Positions 1 through 5,476 of a stretch of 5,476 bases of DNA are shown in pieces; within the stretch, counting starts at the first letter, position 1, and each line of letters starts with the position of its first letter. The notes beneath the pieces are model-generated. The model was not told the DNA's origin. It saw nothing but the letters and a program-made list of their open reading frames with translations, and ran no database searches. The stretch is from JAYEPK01 sp048569615 (GTDB taxonomy: Archaea > Thermoplasmatota > Penumbrarchaeia > Penumbrarchaeales > Penumbrarchaeaceae), in assembly GCA_048569615.1 (NCBI GenBank), contig JBLIRK010000078.1, positions 1 through 5,476 on the forward strand, read 5' to 3'. The translations under genes and the position numbers were made by a program.

Positions 1-4
1 TAAG

Positions 5-11
5 AGAGGTG
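5..11 (+). promoter_or_regulatory. SD site setting the GTG start of the first thiolase-like gene
   Basis: AGAGGTG lies five bases before a GTG codon at 17-19. This spacing supports GTG as the true start; the nearby ATG at 31 is out of frame. The TAA at bases 1-3 could be the stop of an upstream gene in the same operon, but its reading frame cannot be checked because the window begins there. Confidence 0.7.
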
Positions 12-16
12 AAAAA

Positions 17-1267
17 GTGAAAAGGAGAGTATGCGTGATCGGTGTGGGCCACACCGACTTCAATTCCATCACTCCCGACGTTGAATGGAAGGAGCTGATG
101 TACGAAGCCTACCAGAAGGCCTACGTTGACGCAGGAATAGATCCGAGAAAGGATGTTGACAGCTTCATTACATGCGCCGAGGATTTCCTCGAGGGTTTCA
201 GCATCTTCGACGAGTTCGTCCCGGACCAGATAGGAGCCGTACTGCGCCCCTGCATGACCGTATGCGGGGACGGCATCTACGGGCTCGGGAATGCCTACAT
301 GCAGATCAAAACGGGGCTTTTCGACACCGTATTGGTCGAAGCACACAGCAAGATCTCGGACCTGCTCACACCGGGCGAGATAATGCTCCACGCCCTCGAC
401 CCGATATTCGAAAGACCGGTGACCGGTCCGGTCCTCAGACCGAGATACGGAGGTTCTCCCACTTATACCAAGGAAGAGCCAAAACCTGCCATCGGGGTCA
501 CAGACGAGAAGCAGAGGGTACACCCATATTTCCTTGCGGGGATGGAGATGAAGGACTATCTCCAGATGAGCGGGACGACCGAGGAGCACTGCGCCGAGGT
601 GGTTGCGAAGAACAAGCAGGCAGCCTTCCACAATCCCATGGCGGATTATGAAGCAAACATAACGGGAAGCGATGTGATGGGGTCCCCCTATCTCTTCAAT
701 CCCCTCAAATCGCTGGACATCAGCCCGAACGTTGATGGGGCGATCGCCTTTGTGCTTTCCACCGAGGAGAAAGCGAAGGAATGGGGCATCGAGCCCGTGT
801 ATATGTCCGGATTCGGCTGGTGCAGCGAGACGCCATGGCTGGGAACGAGAAAGTTCGACGCAGGTTATGCGGCCAAGGCCTCAAAAATGGCATACAAGAT
901 GGCCAGGATCGATCGCCCCAGGGAACAGATCCACCTTGCGGAGGTCGATGACAGGTTCTCCTTCAAGGAGCTTCAGCACCTGGAAGCCGTGAACCTCGCC
1001 AAACCTGGAGAGGCGGCGATGCTTCTGGAGGATGGCGAACTGGACCGCGACGGTGCAATACCGACAAACGTATCCGGCGGATCGCTGGGCATCGGGAATT
1101 GCTACGAGGCCACTGGTCTCCAGAAAGCCCTGGAGATAGTGATCCAGATGAGGGGCGAGGCAGGAAGAAGACAGGTCCAGGATGCCGAGGTTGGACTTGC
1201 CCAGGTCTGGAGAGGAATACCCTCGAACAGCGGTGCAGTGGCCATATTCGAAAGAGGAGGTGCGTGA
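17..1267 (+). CDS. Thiolase-fold protein (SCP2-thiolase / archaeal acetyl-CoA acetyltransferase-like) with altered active site
   Basis: A 416-residue soluble cytoplasmic protein of the thiolase superfamily, near the usual length for archaeal and SCP2-type thiolases. It opens with the typical VCVIGVGHTDF strand. The nucleophile position is Cys83 (TVCGDG), followed 17 residues later by the family's Gly (TGLFD), as in classical thiolases. Other catalytic positions differ. The HDxF motif of archaeal thiolases is EVDDRF (Asp311), the GHP motif is GNCYEATG (Asn361), and the C-terminal HNxGGxGG loop is VWRGIPSNSGAV (Trp398). The NxSGG loop is kept (351-355). It probably acts on an acyl-CoA, cleaving or forming a C-C bond, but the substrate cannot be read from the sequence. 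It is first in a tight operon with a second thiolase-like protein and two DUF35 proteins, its likely complex partners. The fold assignment is secure; true thiolase activity is uncertain. Confidence 0.9.
   Translation: MKRRVCVIGVGHTDFNSITPDVEWKELMYEAYQKAYVDAGIDPRKDVDSFITCAEDFLEGFSIFDEFVPDQIGAVLRPCMTVCGDGIYGLGNAYMQIKTGLFDTVLVEAHSKISDLLTPGEIMLHALDPIFERPVTGPVLRPRYGGSPTYTKEEPKPAIGVTDEKQRVHPYFLAGMEMKDYLQMSGTTEEHCAEVVAKNKQAAFHNPMADYEANITGSDVMGSPYLFNPLKSLDISPNVDGAIAFVLSTEEKAKEWGIEPVYMSGFGWCSETPWLGTRKFDAGYAAKASKMAYKMARIDRPREQIHLAEVDDRFSFKELQHLEAVNLAKPGEAAMLLEDGELDRDGAIPTNVSGGSLGIGNCYEATGLQKALEIVIQMRGEAGRRQVQDAEVGLAQVWRGIPSNSGAVAIFERGGA
1256..1262 (+). promoter_or_regulatory. SD site setting the ATG start at 1269
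   Basis: GGAGGTG lies inside the last codons of the preceding gene, six bases before ATG at 1269. It decides the start of the second thiolase-like gene. The longer in-frame reading from 1182 would add 29 residues unlike any thiolase N-terminus and overlap the upstream gene by 86 bases. Confidence 0.85.
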
Positions 1268-1268
1268 T

Positions 1269-2432
1269 ATGAGGGACGTTGCAGTGATAGGTGCCGGAAT
1301 GACCGTTTTCCGCAGGAGGCTCAAGGAGACCGGCAAGGAGCTATCTTTCCTTGCCACGAAGATGGCCATGGAAGAGGCTGGAATAGAGAAACAGGACCTT
1401 GACATGGTCGTCATGGGAAGCGCTCCCGACGCTTTCGACGGCATACACATGAAGGGAGAGAACCTCTCAGACGGTGCCGCCGCCACCGGCAAACCCTATG
1501 TCAGAGTTTTCAATGGCGGGGGAACCGGCGTCTTCGCACCAATCGCAGGATGGTGGCATGTCGCTTCGGGCGTCGCCGATATCGCACTGGTGGTTTGCGA
1601 AGAGAAGATGGGGAGCTGCTATCCCCATCCTCAGACCGCTTTCAGGCATATCTGGGACCCGATACTGGACCGGCCCCTGAACCCCAACCTCGTATGGTTA
1701 TTCGCCATGGAGATGAACCGCTACATGACCGTTCACAACATCAAGAAGGAGGACATTGCCAGGGTAGCCGTCAAGAACAAGAGGAACGCCGTCGGCCATC
1801 CCTGCGCCCAACTCCCCGACGAGAAGATCACCATCGAGGATGTCCTCAACTCAGAGGTCATGGCGTGGCCGGTCCAGAGGCTTGATATCAGCCCCCCGAG
1901 CGATGGGGCCGCTGCATTGATATTCTGCTCTGCCGACAAGGTCAGGCAGTACACGGACGATCCGGTCTTCGTCTCGGGGGTCGGATGGAACATAGATTCG
2001 ACTATGTGGACCAACAGAGACCTCTACTTCCCCCAATACGTGGCGAACGCAGCCAAGATGGCCTACAAGATGAGCGGGATCACAAATCCAAGGAAAGACA
2101 TCGACTTCGCGGAGCCCTACGATCCGTTCGATTACAAGGAGCTGCACCACATGGAAGGGCTTCTGTTATGCAAGAAGGGAGAAGCTCCGATCCTCACCAG
2201 GGAAGGTGTGACGGAAAGGGATGGCGACATGCCCATGTGCCCGTCAGGCGGACTCCTTGGAGTGGGCAATCCCATTGCGGCAACCATGGGGCAGAAGGTC
2301 TGCGAACTTTACTGGCAGCTTGCCGGAAAGGCAGGTAAGAGGCAGATCCCTGGAGATCCCAGGATAGGCGTCGGCCAGGCCTGGGGAGACATCATGCAGA
2401 TGGCCACCGTGATGGTCATGAGGAGGGGTTGA
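1269..2432 (+). CDS. Thiolase-fold protein lacking the nucleophilic Cys; likely partner of the upstream thiolase
   Basis: A 387-residue soluble thiolase-superfamily protein and clear paralogue of the preceding gene. They share VIGxGxT at the N-terminus, a DPIxxRP segment (130-136 here), LDISPxxDGA (205-214), MAYKM and KELxHxE. Active-site positions are strongly changed. Counting back from the conserved G-x-x-D (Gly101), the nucleophile position falls at Gly84 in FNGGGTG. The HDxF His is Tyr284 (AEPYDPF), the GHP His is Asn334 (GNPIAAT), and the glycine-rich C-terminal loop reads AWGDIMQMAT. Cys324 sits where the NxSGG loop normally starts with Asn. Thiolysis by the usual mechanism is therefore unlikely. 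It may be a structural or regulatory subunit of a heteromer with the upstream protein, or a lyase or aldolase like the Ltp2 class, which is a thiolase fold with a rebuilt active site. It starts 1 bp after the upstream stop, so coupled translation is likely. Confidence 0.88.
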   Translation: MRDVAVIGAGMTVFRRRLKETGKELSFLATKMAMEEAGIEKQDLDMVVMGSAPDAFDGIHMKGENLSDGAAATGKPYVRVFNGGGTGVFAPIAGWWHVASGVADIALVVCEEKMGSCYPHPQTAFRHIWDPILDRPLNPNLVWLFAMEMNRYMTVHNIKKEDIARVAVKNKRNAVGHPCAQLPDEKITIEDVLNSEVMAWPVQRLDISPPSDGAAALIFCSADKVRQYTDDPVFVSGVGWNIDSTMWTNRDLYFPQYVANAAKMAYKMSGITNPRKDIDFAEPYDPFDYKELHHMEGLLLCKKGEAPILTREGVTERDGDMPMCPSGGLLGVGNPIAATMGQKVCELYWQLAGKAGKRQIPGDPRIGVGQAWGDIMQMATVMVMRRG

Positions 2433-2433
2433 A

Positions 2434-2973
2434 ATGACGGGAAAAGATGATATGGTACCGGCGAACCCGAGGGGAACTCATGTCGGGAACAGGGACATCA
2501 GGGAGAACAGGATCACCTACTCTTGGTGGGAGCCCGAGGTCCAGTACAACTGGGCGCTGGGTCCCGCGATGAGCAGGTTCCTGGAGGAGCTGAAGAAGGG
2601 CAAGATCGTTGGAAGGAAATGCCGCAAATGCAGGAGGATCCTTGTCCCTCCCAGGATGTTCTGCGAGCGATGCTACAACCCCACCGACGAGTGGGTCGAC
2701 ATCGAGGACACCGGCACCATCGAGACCTTCTCGATCTCCTACATAGACTCGGATGCTAGGCCCATCGAAGAGCCGATCTTCATTGGAGTTGTCTCCCTCG
2801 ACGGTGCATCTCCAAAGCACGGCATCATGCATTACTTCGGTGAAGTTGGCAAGGATGAGATACACATAGGGATGAAGGTGAAGGCCGTCTGGAAACCGGA
2901 GTCGGAGAGGACGGGAGCCATCACGGACATCATGTATTTCAAACCCCTGAAGAAAGGAGGTGGAAAGAAATGA
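2434..2973 (+). CDS. DUF35 zinc-ribbon/OB-fold protein (first copy), thiolase partner
   Basis: A 179-residue protein with the DUF35 layout. A leader of about 40 residues with aromatic YSWWEP is followed by a helix (FLEELKKGKIVG, about 49-60). Next comes a rubredoxin-like zinc ribbon, CxxC-x10-CxxC, with Cys63, 66, 77 and 80 around LVPPR, then an OB-fold (about 85-172) ending in DIMYFKPL. DUF35 proteins bind thiolase-fold enzymes and help position or channel the CoA moiety. Examples are the archaeal thiolase/HMG-CoA synthase complex, BbsA of benzoylsuccinyl-CoA thiolase and the ChsH2 DUF35 domain with Ltp2. The gene starts 1 bp after the thiolase stop, with an AGGAGGGG SD (2421-2428) inside the previous gene. 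The leader is longer than in the next gene's product, and the C-terminus is a short Lys/Gly tail (KKGGGKK). No signal peptide or membrane segment is seen. Which thiolase it binds is not evident. Confidence 0.92.
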   Translation: MTGKDDMVPANPRGTHVGNRDIRENRITYSWWEPEVQYNWALGPAMSRFLEELKKGKIVGRKCRKCRRILVPPRMFCERCYNPTDEWVDIEDTGTIETFSISYIDSDARPIEEPIFIGVVSLDGASPKHGIMHYFGEVGKDEIHIGMKVKAVWKPESERTGAITDIMYFKPLKKGGGKK

Positions 2974-3449
2974 CATTCCTGGAGAAACAGACCGATCCCA
3001 CATCCCCCATGCACTGGAGGGGGGACATGCAGGCGGATTATCTATATCCGAACGGTGATGCCGGGGACAAGTTCTTCAAGAACCTCAAGGAGAAGGGAAC
3101 CTTCCTCGCAACGAGATGTCCGAAATGTTCCAAGGTCCTGTTCCCACCCAGGCTGTACTGCGAGGACTGTTTCGTGGAGATCCCGGAGGAGAACTGGTTC
3201 GAGGTTCCCCCGACCGGCATCATCAGACTGTACACATTCGCAAAGCTCGATACCCACTGGGAGCCGCTGGAGACGCCGAGATGCATGGCCCTCATAGACA
3301 TCGAAGGGACGGATGGTTCCATACTCGGTGTCGTGAATGTTCCCGAGACGGATGATGACCTTGCAGGATCCCTTGTAAAGGCGAAGCTGGCTCCAAAGGC
3401 AAAGAGAGAAGGGACCATGAAGGATATTCTCTACTTCGAGCTTCTTTAG
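2970..3449 (+). CDS. DUF35 zinc-ribbon/OB-fold protein (second copy), thiolase partner
   Basis: A 159-residue paralogue of the preceding protein. It has a helix FFKNLKEKG (about 35-43), a zinc ribbon CPKC-x10-CEDC (Cys50, 53, 64, 67) with the same FPPR core, and an OB-fold (about 72-157) ending in DILYFELL. Its ATG overlaps the previous TGA (ATGA, 2970-2973), and AAAGGAGGTG (2953-2962) is the SD, so it is almost certainly co-translated with the first copy. The two copies differ in loop and N-terminal sequence. They are divergent paralogues, so each may be dedicated to one of the two thiolase-like proteins. Both keep all four zinc ligands. The likely role is assembly of, or CoA binding in, the thiolase-fold complex. 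Direct catalysis is not expected from the family. It is the last gene of the tight four-gene block. Confidence 0.92.
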   Translation: MTFLEKQTDPTSPMHWRGDMQADYLYPNGDAGDKFFKNLKEKGTFLATRCPKCSKVLFPPRLYCEDCFVEIPEENWFEVPPTGIIRLYTFAKLDTHWEPLETPRCMALIDIEGTDGSILGVVNVPETDDDLAGSLVKAKLAPKAKREGTMKDILYFELL

Positions 3450-3492
3450 GGTTTACGGGAAGATCAGAGTAATGTGTATCCCTGTTACATAT

Positions 3493-3510
3493 GCTCCCCA
3501 GCTCTGGAGC
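3493..3510 (+). terminator. Possible weak stem-loop terminator after the four-gene operon
   Basis: GCTCC (3493-3497) pairs with GGAGC (3506-3510) across an 8-base loop and is followed by TTTAATG. An alternative pairing, CCAG/CTGG, leaves too small a loop. The T-run is only three bases, so termination here is a guess and read-through to the synthetase gene is possible. Confidence 0.25.
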
Positions 3511-3527
3511 TTTAATGCTACCTTGTC

Positions 3528-3535
3528 AAAATATT
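3528..3535 (+). promoter_or_regulatory. Candidate TATA-like box for the acyl-CoA synthetase gene
   Basis: AAAATATT lies 65 bases before the ATG in an A/T-rich patch of an otherwise GC-rich window. With usual archaeal spacing, transcription would begin near 3555, at the foot of the hairpin described next. A second A/T-rich candidate (AATAAAGTATT, 3540-3550) would start transcripts near 3570 and cut the hairpin. Neither matches the archaeal consensus well. Confidence 0.35.
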
Positions 3536-3554
3536 GCGGAATAAAGTATTTGAG

Positions 3555-3596
3555 GGATGTCCTCCTAGGGATTTTTACATACCCCCGGAGGACTCC
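3555..3596 (+). promoter_or_regulatory. Hairpin sequestering the SD of the acyl-CoA synthetase gene
   Basis: GTCCTCC (3559-3565) is perfectly complementary to GGAGGAC (3587-3593), which contains the SD GGAGG (3587-3591) eight bases before the ATG. The stem extends outward by GGA/TCC (3555-3557 with 3594-3596, one bulged T). It extends inward by GGG/CCC (3568-3570 with 3584-3586) past a two-base TA bulge, leaving a loop of about 13 A/T-rich bases. If transcribed whole, it would hide the ribosome site. That suggests translational control or a protein-binding site. The same inverted repeat could also be a DNA operator. No known riboswitch class is recognised. Confidence 0.55.
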
Positions 3597-3599
3597 ATC

Positions 3600-5192
3600 A
3601 TGACCGAGAGAAAGTACACATTGTCAGACCTTCTCAGAAGTGCTGCCAGAGACAACCCCGACAGGATCGCCGTGTTCTTTGAGGACAGGTCCTTGACATA
3701 TTCCCAGCTCGACGAACAGGCCTCGAGCTTTGCCAGCGGTCTTCTGAAGATGGGGATCAGGAAAGGCGACAGGGTCGGGCTCTACATGCCCAATTACCCA
3801 GAATGGATCGTTGCCTTTTTCGGGATCGCCAGGATGGGGGGCGTCGTCGTACCCATGAACACCAGGTACAAGGCCAAGGAATTGGATTACATCCTGAACA
3901 ACTCCGAGGCAACCGGTCTCGTGATGACCTCTGATTTCCTGAACATCGACTACGTGGAAATACTGGATGGACTCCGAGGAAAGATACCCGCTCTCAAGCG
4001 GGTGATAGTCCTCGGGGACAGGCTCTCCGAAGGTATGGATCCCTACAGCAAAGTAGGGGAGCTTGGATCAGACCATGCCGATGATGCAGAGCTGGCCCGG
4101 ATAGAAGCCTCGATAAAGGAGGAGGACGTGGTCTTCATCCTGTACACATCGGGCACCACCGGAGAGCCGAAGGGAGCCATGCTCACCAATCTCAACATCT
4201 CCAAGAACGCCGAGCAGATCTCCCAGGTAATGAAGCAGGATGTCAATGATGTGACCCTCATCGTGGTGCCTTTCTTCCACTGCTTCGGGTGTGTTATCGG
4301 AATATCGGCCTGCGTCTCCGCCTCCTCAGGGATGGTCCCAATGCCCTCCTACAATGCCGAAGAAGCCCTGATGTACATGGATATGTTCAAAATTTCCATC
4401 GTCCACGGGGTTCCGACGATGTTCATCGGATACCTCGAGGCGCTGAAGAAGAAGAACTACGACCTGAGCAGTGTTCGGACAGGGGTCATGGCCGGCGCTC
4501 CCTGCCCTGTGGAGATCATGAAGGGAGCCAGCGACAAGATGGGTGCGAACATAGTGATAGCATACGGCCTCACGGAATCATCACCCGTGATCACCATGAC
4601 CGACCTCAACGACAGCCTCGATGACAGGGTGAACACCGTCGGGAGGGCCCTGCCCGAACAAGATGTAAGGATAGTCGACGAGAACAACGAACCTGTTCCA
4701 CCGGGTACCACCGGTGAGCTCTGTGTAAAGGGCTACAATGTCATGAAAGGATATTTCAAGAAACCCGAAGCCACAAGGGAGGCCATCGACGAGGAAGGCT
4801 TTCTCCACTCGGGGGACCTGGCCGTTGCCGATGAAAGGGGTTATTACAAGATAGTGGGCAGGAAGAAGGAGATGTACATCTCCGGCGGTTTCAACGTCTA
4901 CCCCAGGGAGATAGAGGAATTCCTCTTCAAACTGTCACCCGTGGAGAATGTTGCGGTCCTGGGTGTTCCGGACCCCAGGTTCGGGGAGGTGGGCCTTGCG
5001 GCGGTAAAGCTCGTAAAAGGCATGCGAGCCACCGAGGAAGAGATCATAAACTACTGCAAGATGAACCTTGCCAACTTCAAGGTCCCCAAGTACATCTGGT
5101 TCGTGGATGATTATCCCATGACCCAGTCGGGAAAGGTCCAGAAGTTCAGACTGAGGGAGTTGGCTCTCGAGAAGTTCGGACTGAAGGAATGA
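3600..5192 (+). CDS. AMP-forming acyl-CoA synthetase (fatty-acid/carboxylate-CoA ligase)
   Basis: A 530-residue cytoplasmic enzyme of the adenylate-forming (ANL) superfamily. It activates a carboxylic acid with ATP to the acyl-adenylate and transfers it to CoA, releasing AMP and PPi. All core motifs are intact: the P-loop YTSGTTGEPKG (182-192), PFFHCFG (224-230), the adenine-site AYGLTESSP (321-329), HSGD with the ribose-binding Asp406, the hinge-region GRKKEMYISGGFNVYPREIE (420-439), and the C-terminal catalytic Lys512 in QSGKVQK. The length is normal for medium- or long-chain ligases; chain length or aromatic preference cannot be read reliably. ATG 3600 is chosen because GGAGG lies eight bases upstream. 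An in-frame TTG at 3534 would add 22 unrelated residues and has no SD. The gene lies 150 bp after the thiolase/DUF35 operon, probably with its own promoter. It likely supplies or salvages the CoA thioester used by that operon's products. Confidence 0.95.
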   Translation: MTERKYTLSDLLRSAARDNPDRIAVFFEDRSLTYSQLDEQASSFASGLLKMGIRKGDRVGLYMPNYPEWIVAFFGIARMGGVVVPMNTRYKAKELDYILNNSEATGLVMTSDFLNIDYVEILDGLRGKIPALKRVIVLGDRLSEGMDPYSKVGELGSDHADDAELARIEASIKEEDVVFILYTSGTTGEPKGAMLTNLNISKNAEQISQVMKQDVNDVTLIVVPFFHCFGCVIGISACVSASSGMVPMPSYNAEEALMYMDMFKISIVHGVPTMFIGYLEALKKKNYDLSSVRTGVMAGAPCPVEIMKGASDKMGANIVIAYGLTESSPVITMTDLNDSLDDRVNTVGRALPEQDVRIVDENNEPVPPGTTGELCVKGYNVMKGYFKKPEATREAIDEEGFLHSGDLAVADERGYYKIVGRKKEMYISGGFNVYPREIEEFLFKLSPVENVAVLGVPDPRFGEVGLAAVKLVKGMRATEEEIINYCKMNLANFKVPKYIWFVDDYPMTQSGKVQKFRLRELALEKFGLKE

Positions 5193-5244
5193 GCGACGTC
5201 CCGCACACAGGCTTCCAACGTGATGGACCAGATCCCGTGCTGAG

Positions 5245-5277
5245 GGTTGAGGTAAGCTGAAAATCCCGACCTCGACC
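5245..5277 (+). repeat. Stem-loop in the 3' flank of the synthetase gene
   Basis: GGTTGAGGT (5245-5253) pairs with ACCTCGACC (5269-5277) over nine base pairs, one of them G-U, with a 15-base loop. It lies 53 bases after the synthetase stop. The next bases are A-rich rather than T-rich on this strand, so it is not a classical terminator. It could stabilise or mark the 3' end of the mRNA. Confidence 0.45.
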
Positions 5278-5285
5278 TGGAAAGG

Positions 5286-5303
5286 AAATAAAAAAAAGAA
5301 AAA
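5286..5303 (-). terminator. A/T tract; possible T-rich terminator for minus-strand transcription
   Basis: An almost pure A tract on the plus strand, including eight As at 5290-5297, reads as a T-run on the minus strand. Archaeal RNA polymerase can terminate at such T-runs without a hairpin. No minus-strand gene is visible in the remaining 170 bases, so the tract may instead be the A-rich upstream part of the plus-strand promoter at 5322. Confidence 0.3.
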
Positions 5304-5321
5304 CTAGATATTGAGTGTACG

Positions 5322-5329
5322 TATAAAAA
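5322..5329 (+). promoter_or_regulatory. Archaeal-type TATA box upstream of the right-edge element
   Basis: TATAAAAA sits after a long A-rich stretch (from 5286) and is the best TATA-like match in the window. Usual archaeal spacing puts the transcription start near 5349-5354, just before the series of hairpins that runs to the window end. The sequence leaves open whether it drives a protein gene or an RNA. Confidence 0.5.
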
Positions 5330-5364
5330 CCTCACTGAAAACAGCACCATAACCTTAAATTAGC

Positions 5365-5476
5365 CCCTCTTCATTCGGAAATTCCCTACCTCAGCGAGAG
5401 GTAGGTCATTCCTAGCTCGTCTAGGATTAATGCAATAGGGACGCTACCCCGGTCCCTGCATCCCGATCGAGAAGGG
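5365..5476 (+). ncRNA. Candidate structured RNA or leader, cut by the window edge
   Basis: There is no convincing ORF here, but there are three consecutive stems. CCTACCTC/GAGGTAGG (5385-5392 with 5398-5405, loop AGCGA) may be extended by GGAA/TTCC (5377-5380 with 5409-5412). TCCTAG/CTAGGA (5410-5415 with 5421-5426) competes with that extension for 5410-5412. AGGGAC/GTCCCT (5437-5442 with 5452-5457) comes last. CCCTCTTC (5365-5372) can also pair with GAGAAGGG (5469-5476), with one mismatch and one wobble, closing the whole set. The TATA box at 5322 is correctly placed to transcribe it. Near the edge, CATCCCGA (5459-5466) followed by GAGAAG resembles the conserved loop of 5S rRNA, but the match is incomplete (GATC instead of GAAC). 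It could equally be a structured 5' leader. No RNA family is firmly recognised. Confidence 0.3.

Noticed and set aside
1182..1268. 29-residue N-terminal extension of the second thiolase-like gene
   Set aside because: It overlaps the upstream gene, does not look like a thiolase start, and a strong SD fits the ATG at 1269.
881..1492. A 203-residue open frame on the minus strand over the thiolase junction
   Set aside because: It lies antisense across two well-supported genes, resembles no known family and has low-complexity Ser/Pro-rich sequence typical of a shadow frame.
2416..3003. A 195-residue open frame on the minus strand covering the first DUF35 gene
   Set aside because: The plus-strand frame carries intact zinc-ribbon and OB-fold motifs with SDs; the antisense frame shows no recognisable domain.
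3534..3599. TTG start giving a 22-residue extension of the acyl-CoA synthetase
   Set aside because: No SD precedes the TTG, the extra residues do not resemble a ligase N-terminus, and the region forms the leader hairpin; ATG 3600 has a well-spaced GGAGG.
5111..5350. A 79-residue minus-strand frame over the synthetase end and its 3' flank
   Set aside because: It runs through the A/T tract as a Ser/Phe-rich low-complexity peptide, overlaps conserved synthetase codons antisense and has no recognisable domain.
1..5476. CRISPR array, insertion sequence, tRNA or phage genes
   Set aside because: I saw no regularly spaced repeats, transposase-like frames, terminal inverted repeats or tRNA-like TTC-loop signatures.

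Overview
The window holds five genes, all on the plus strand, and looks archaeal, probably euryarchaeal or Thermoplasmata-like. The evidence is that Arg is written mostly as AGA/AGG and Ile often as ATA at moderately high GC, every start has a strong GGAGG-type Shine-Dalgarno (SD) site, and TATA-like A/T boxes lie in the non-coding parts. A syntrophic or deltaproteobacterial-type bacterium is a weaker alternative. No ribosomal or replication marker lies in the window to settle this.

Layout. Bases 17-3449 are one tight operon: two divergent thiolase-fold proteins (17-1267 and 1269-2432) followed by two zinc-ribbon/OB-fold DUF35 proteins (2434-2973 and 2970-3449). Junctions are 1 bp, 1 bp and a 4-bp ATGA overlap, each with its own SD. 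A 150-bp gap (3450-3599) follows. It carries possible promoter elements and a hairpin that buries the SD of the next gene, an AMP-forming acyl-CoA synthetase (3600-5192). The last 284 bases hold no convincing ORF. They contain a stem-loop, an A-tract, a good archaeal TATA box and a run of hairpins at the window edge that may be a structured RNA or the leader of the next gene.

How the genes may work together. The synthetase would activate a carboxylic acid to its CoA thioester. The thiolase-like and DUF35 proteins probably form a complex that makes or breaks a C-C bond next to a CoA thioester. DUF35 proteins are known partners of thiolase-fold enzymes, as in the archaeal thiolase/HMG-CoA synthase complex, benzoylsuccinyl-CoA thiolase BbsAB and the steroid aldolase Ltp2-ChsH2. 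No acyl-CoA dehydrogenase, hydratase or hydroxyacyl-CoA dehydrogenase is present, so this is not a complete beta-oxidation cluster.

The most interesting points are the thiolase active sites and the leader hairpin. The first thiolase-like protein keeps the nucleophilic Cys but has lost the usual His of the GHP motif. The second has lost the Cys, that His and the glycine-rich C-terminal loop. Both share a new His ten residues downstream of a lost His position. This 2+2 set could be a heteromeric enzyme with a repurposed active site.
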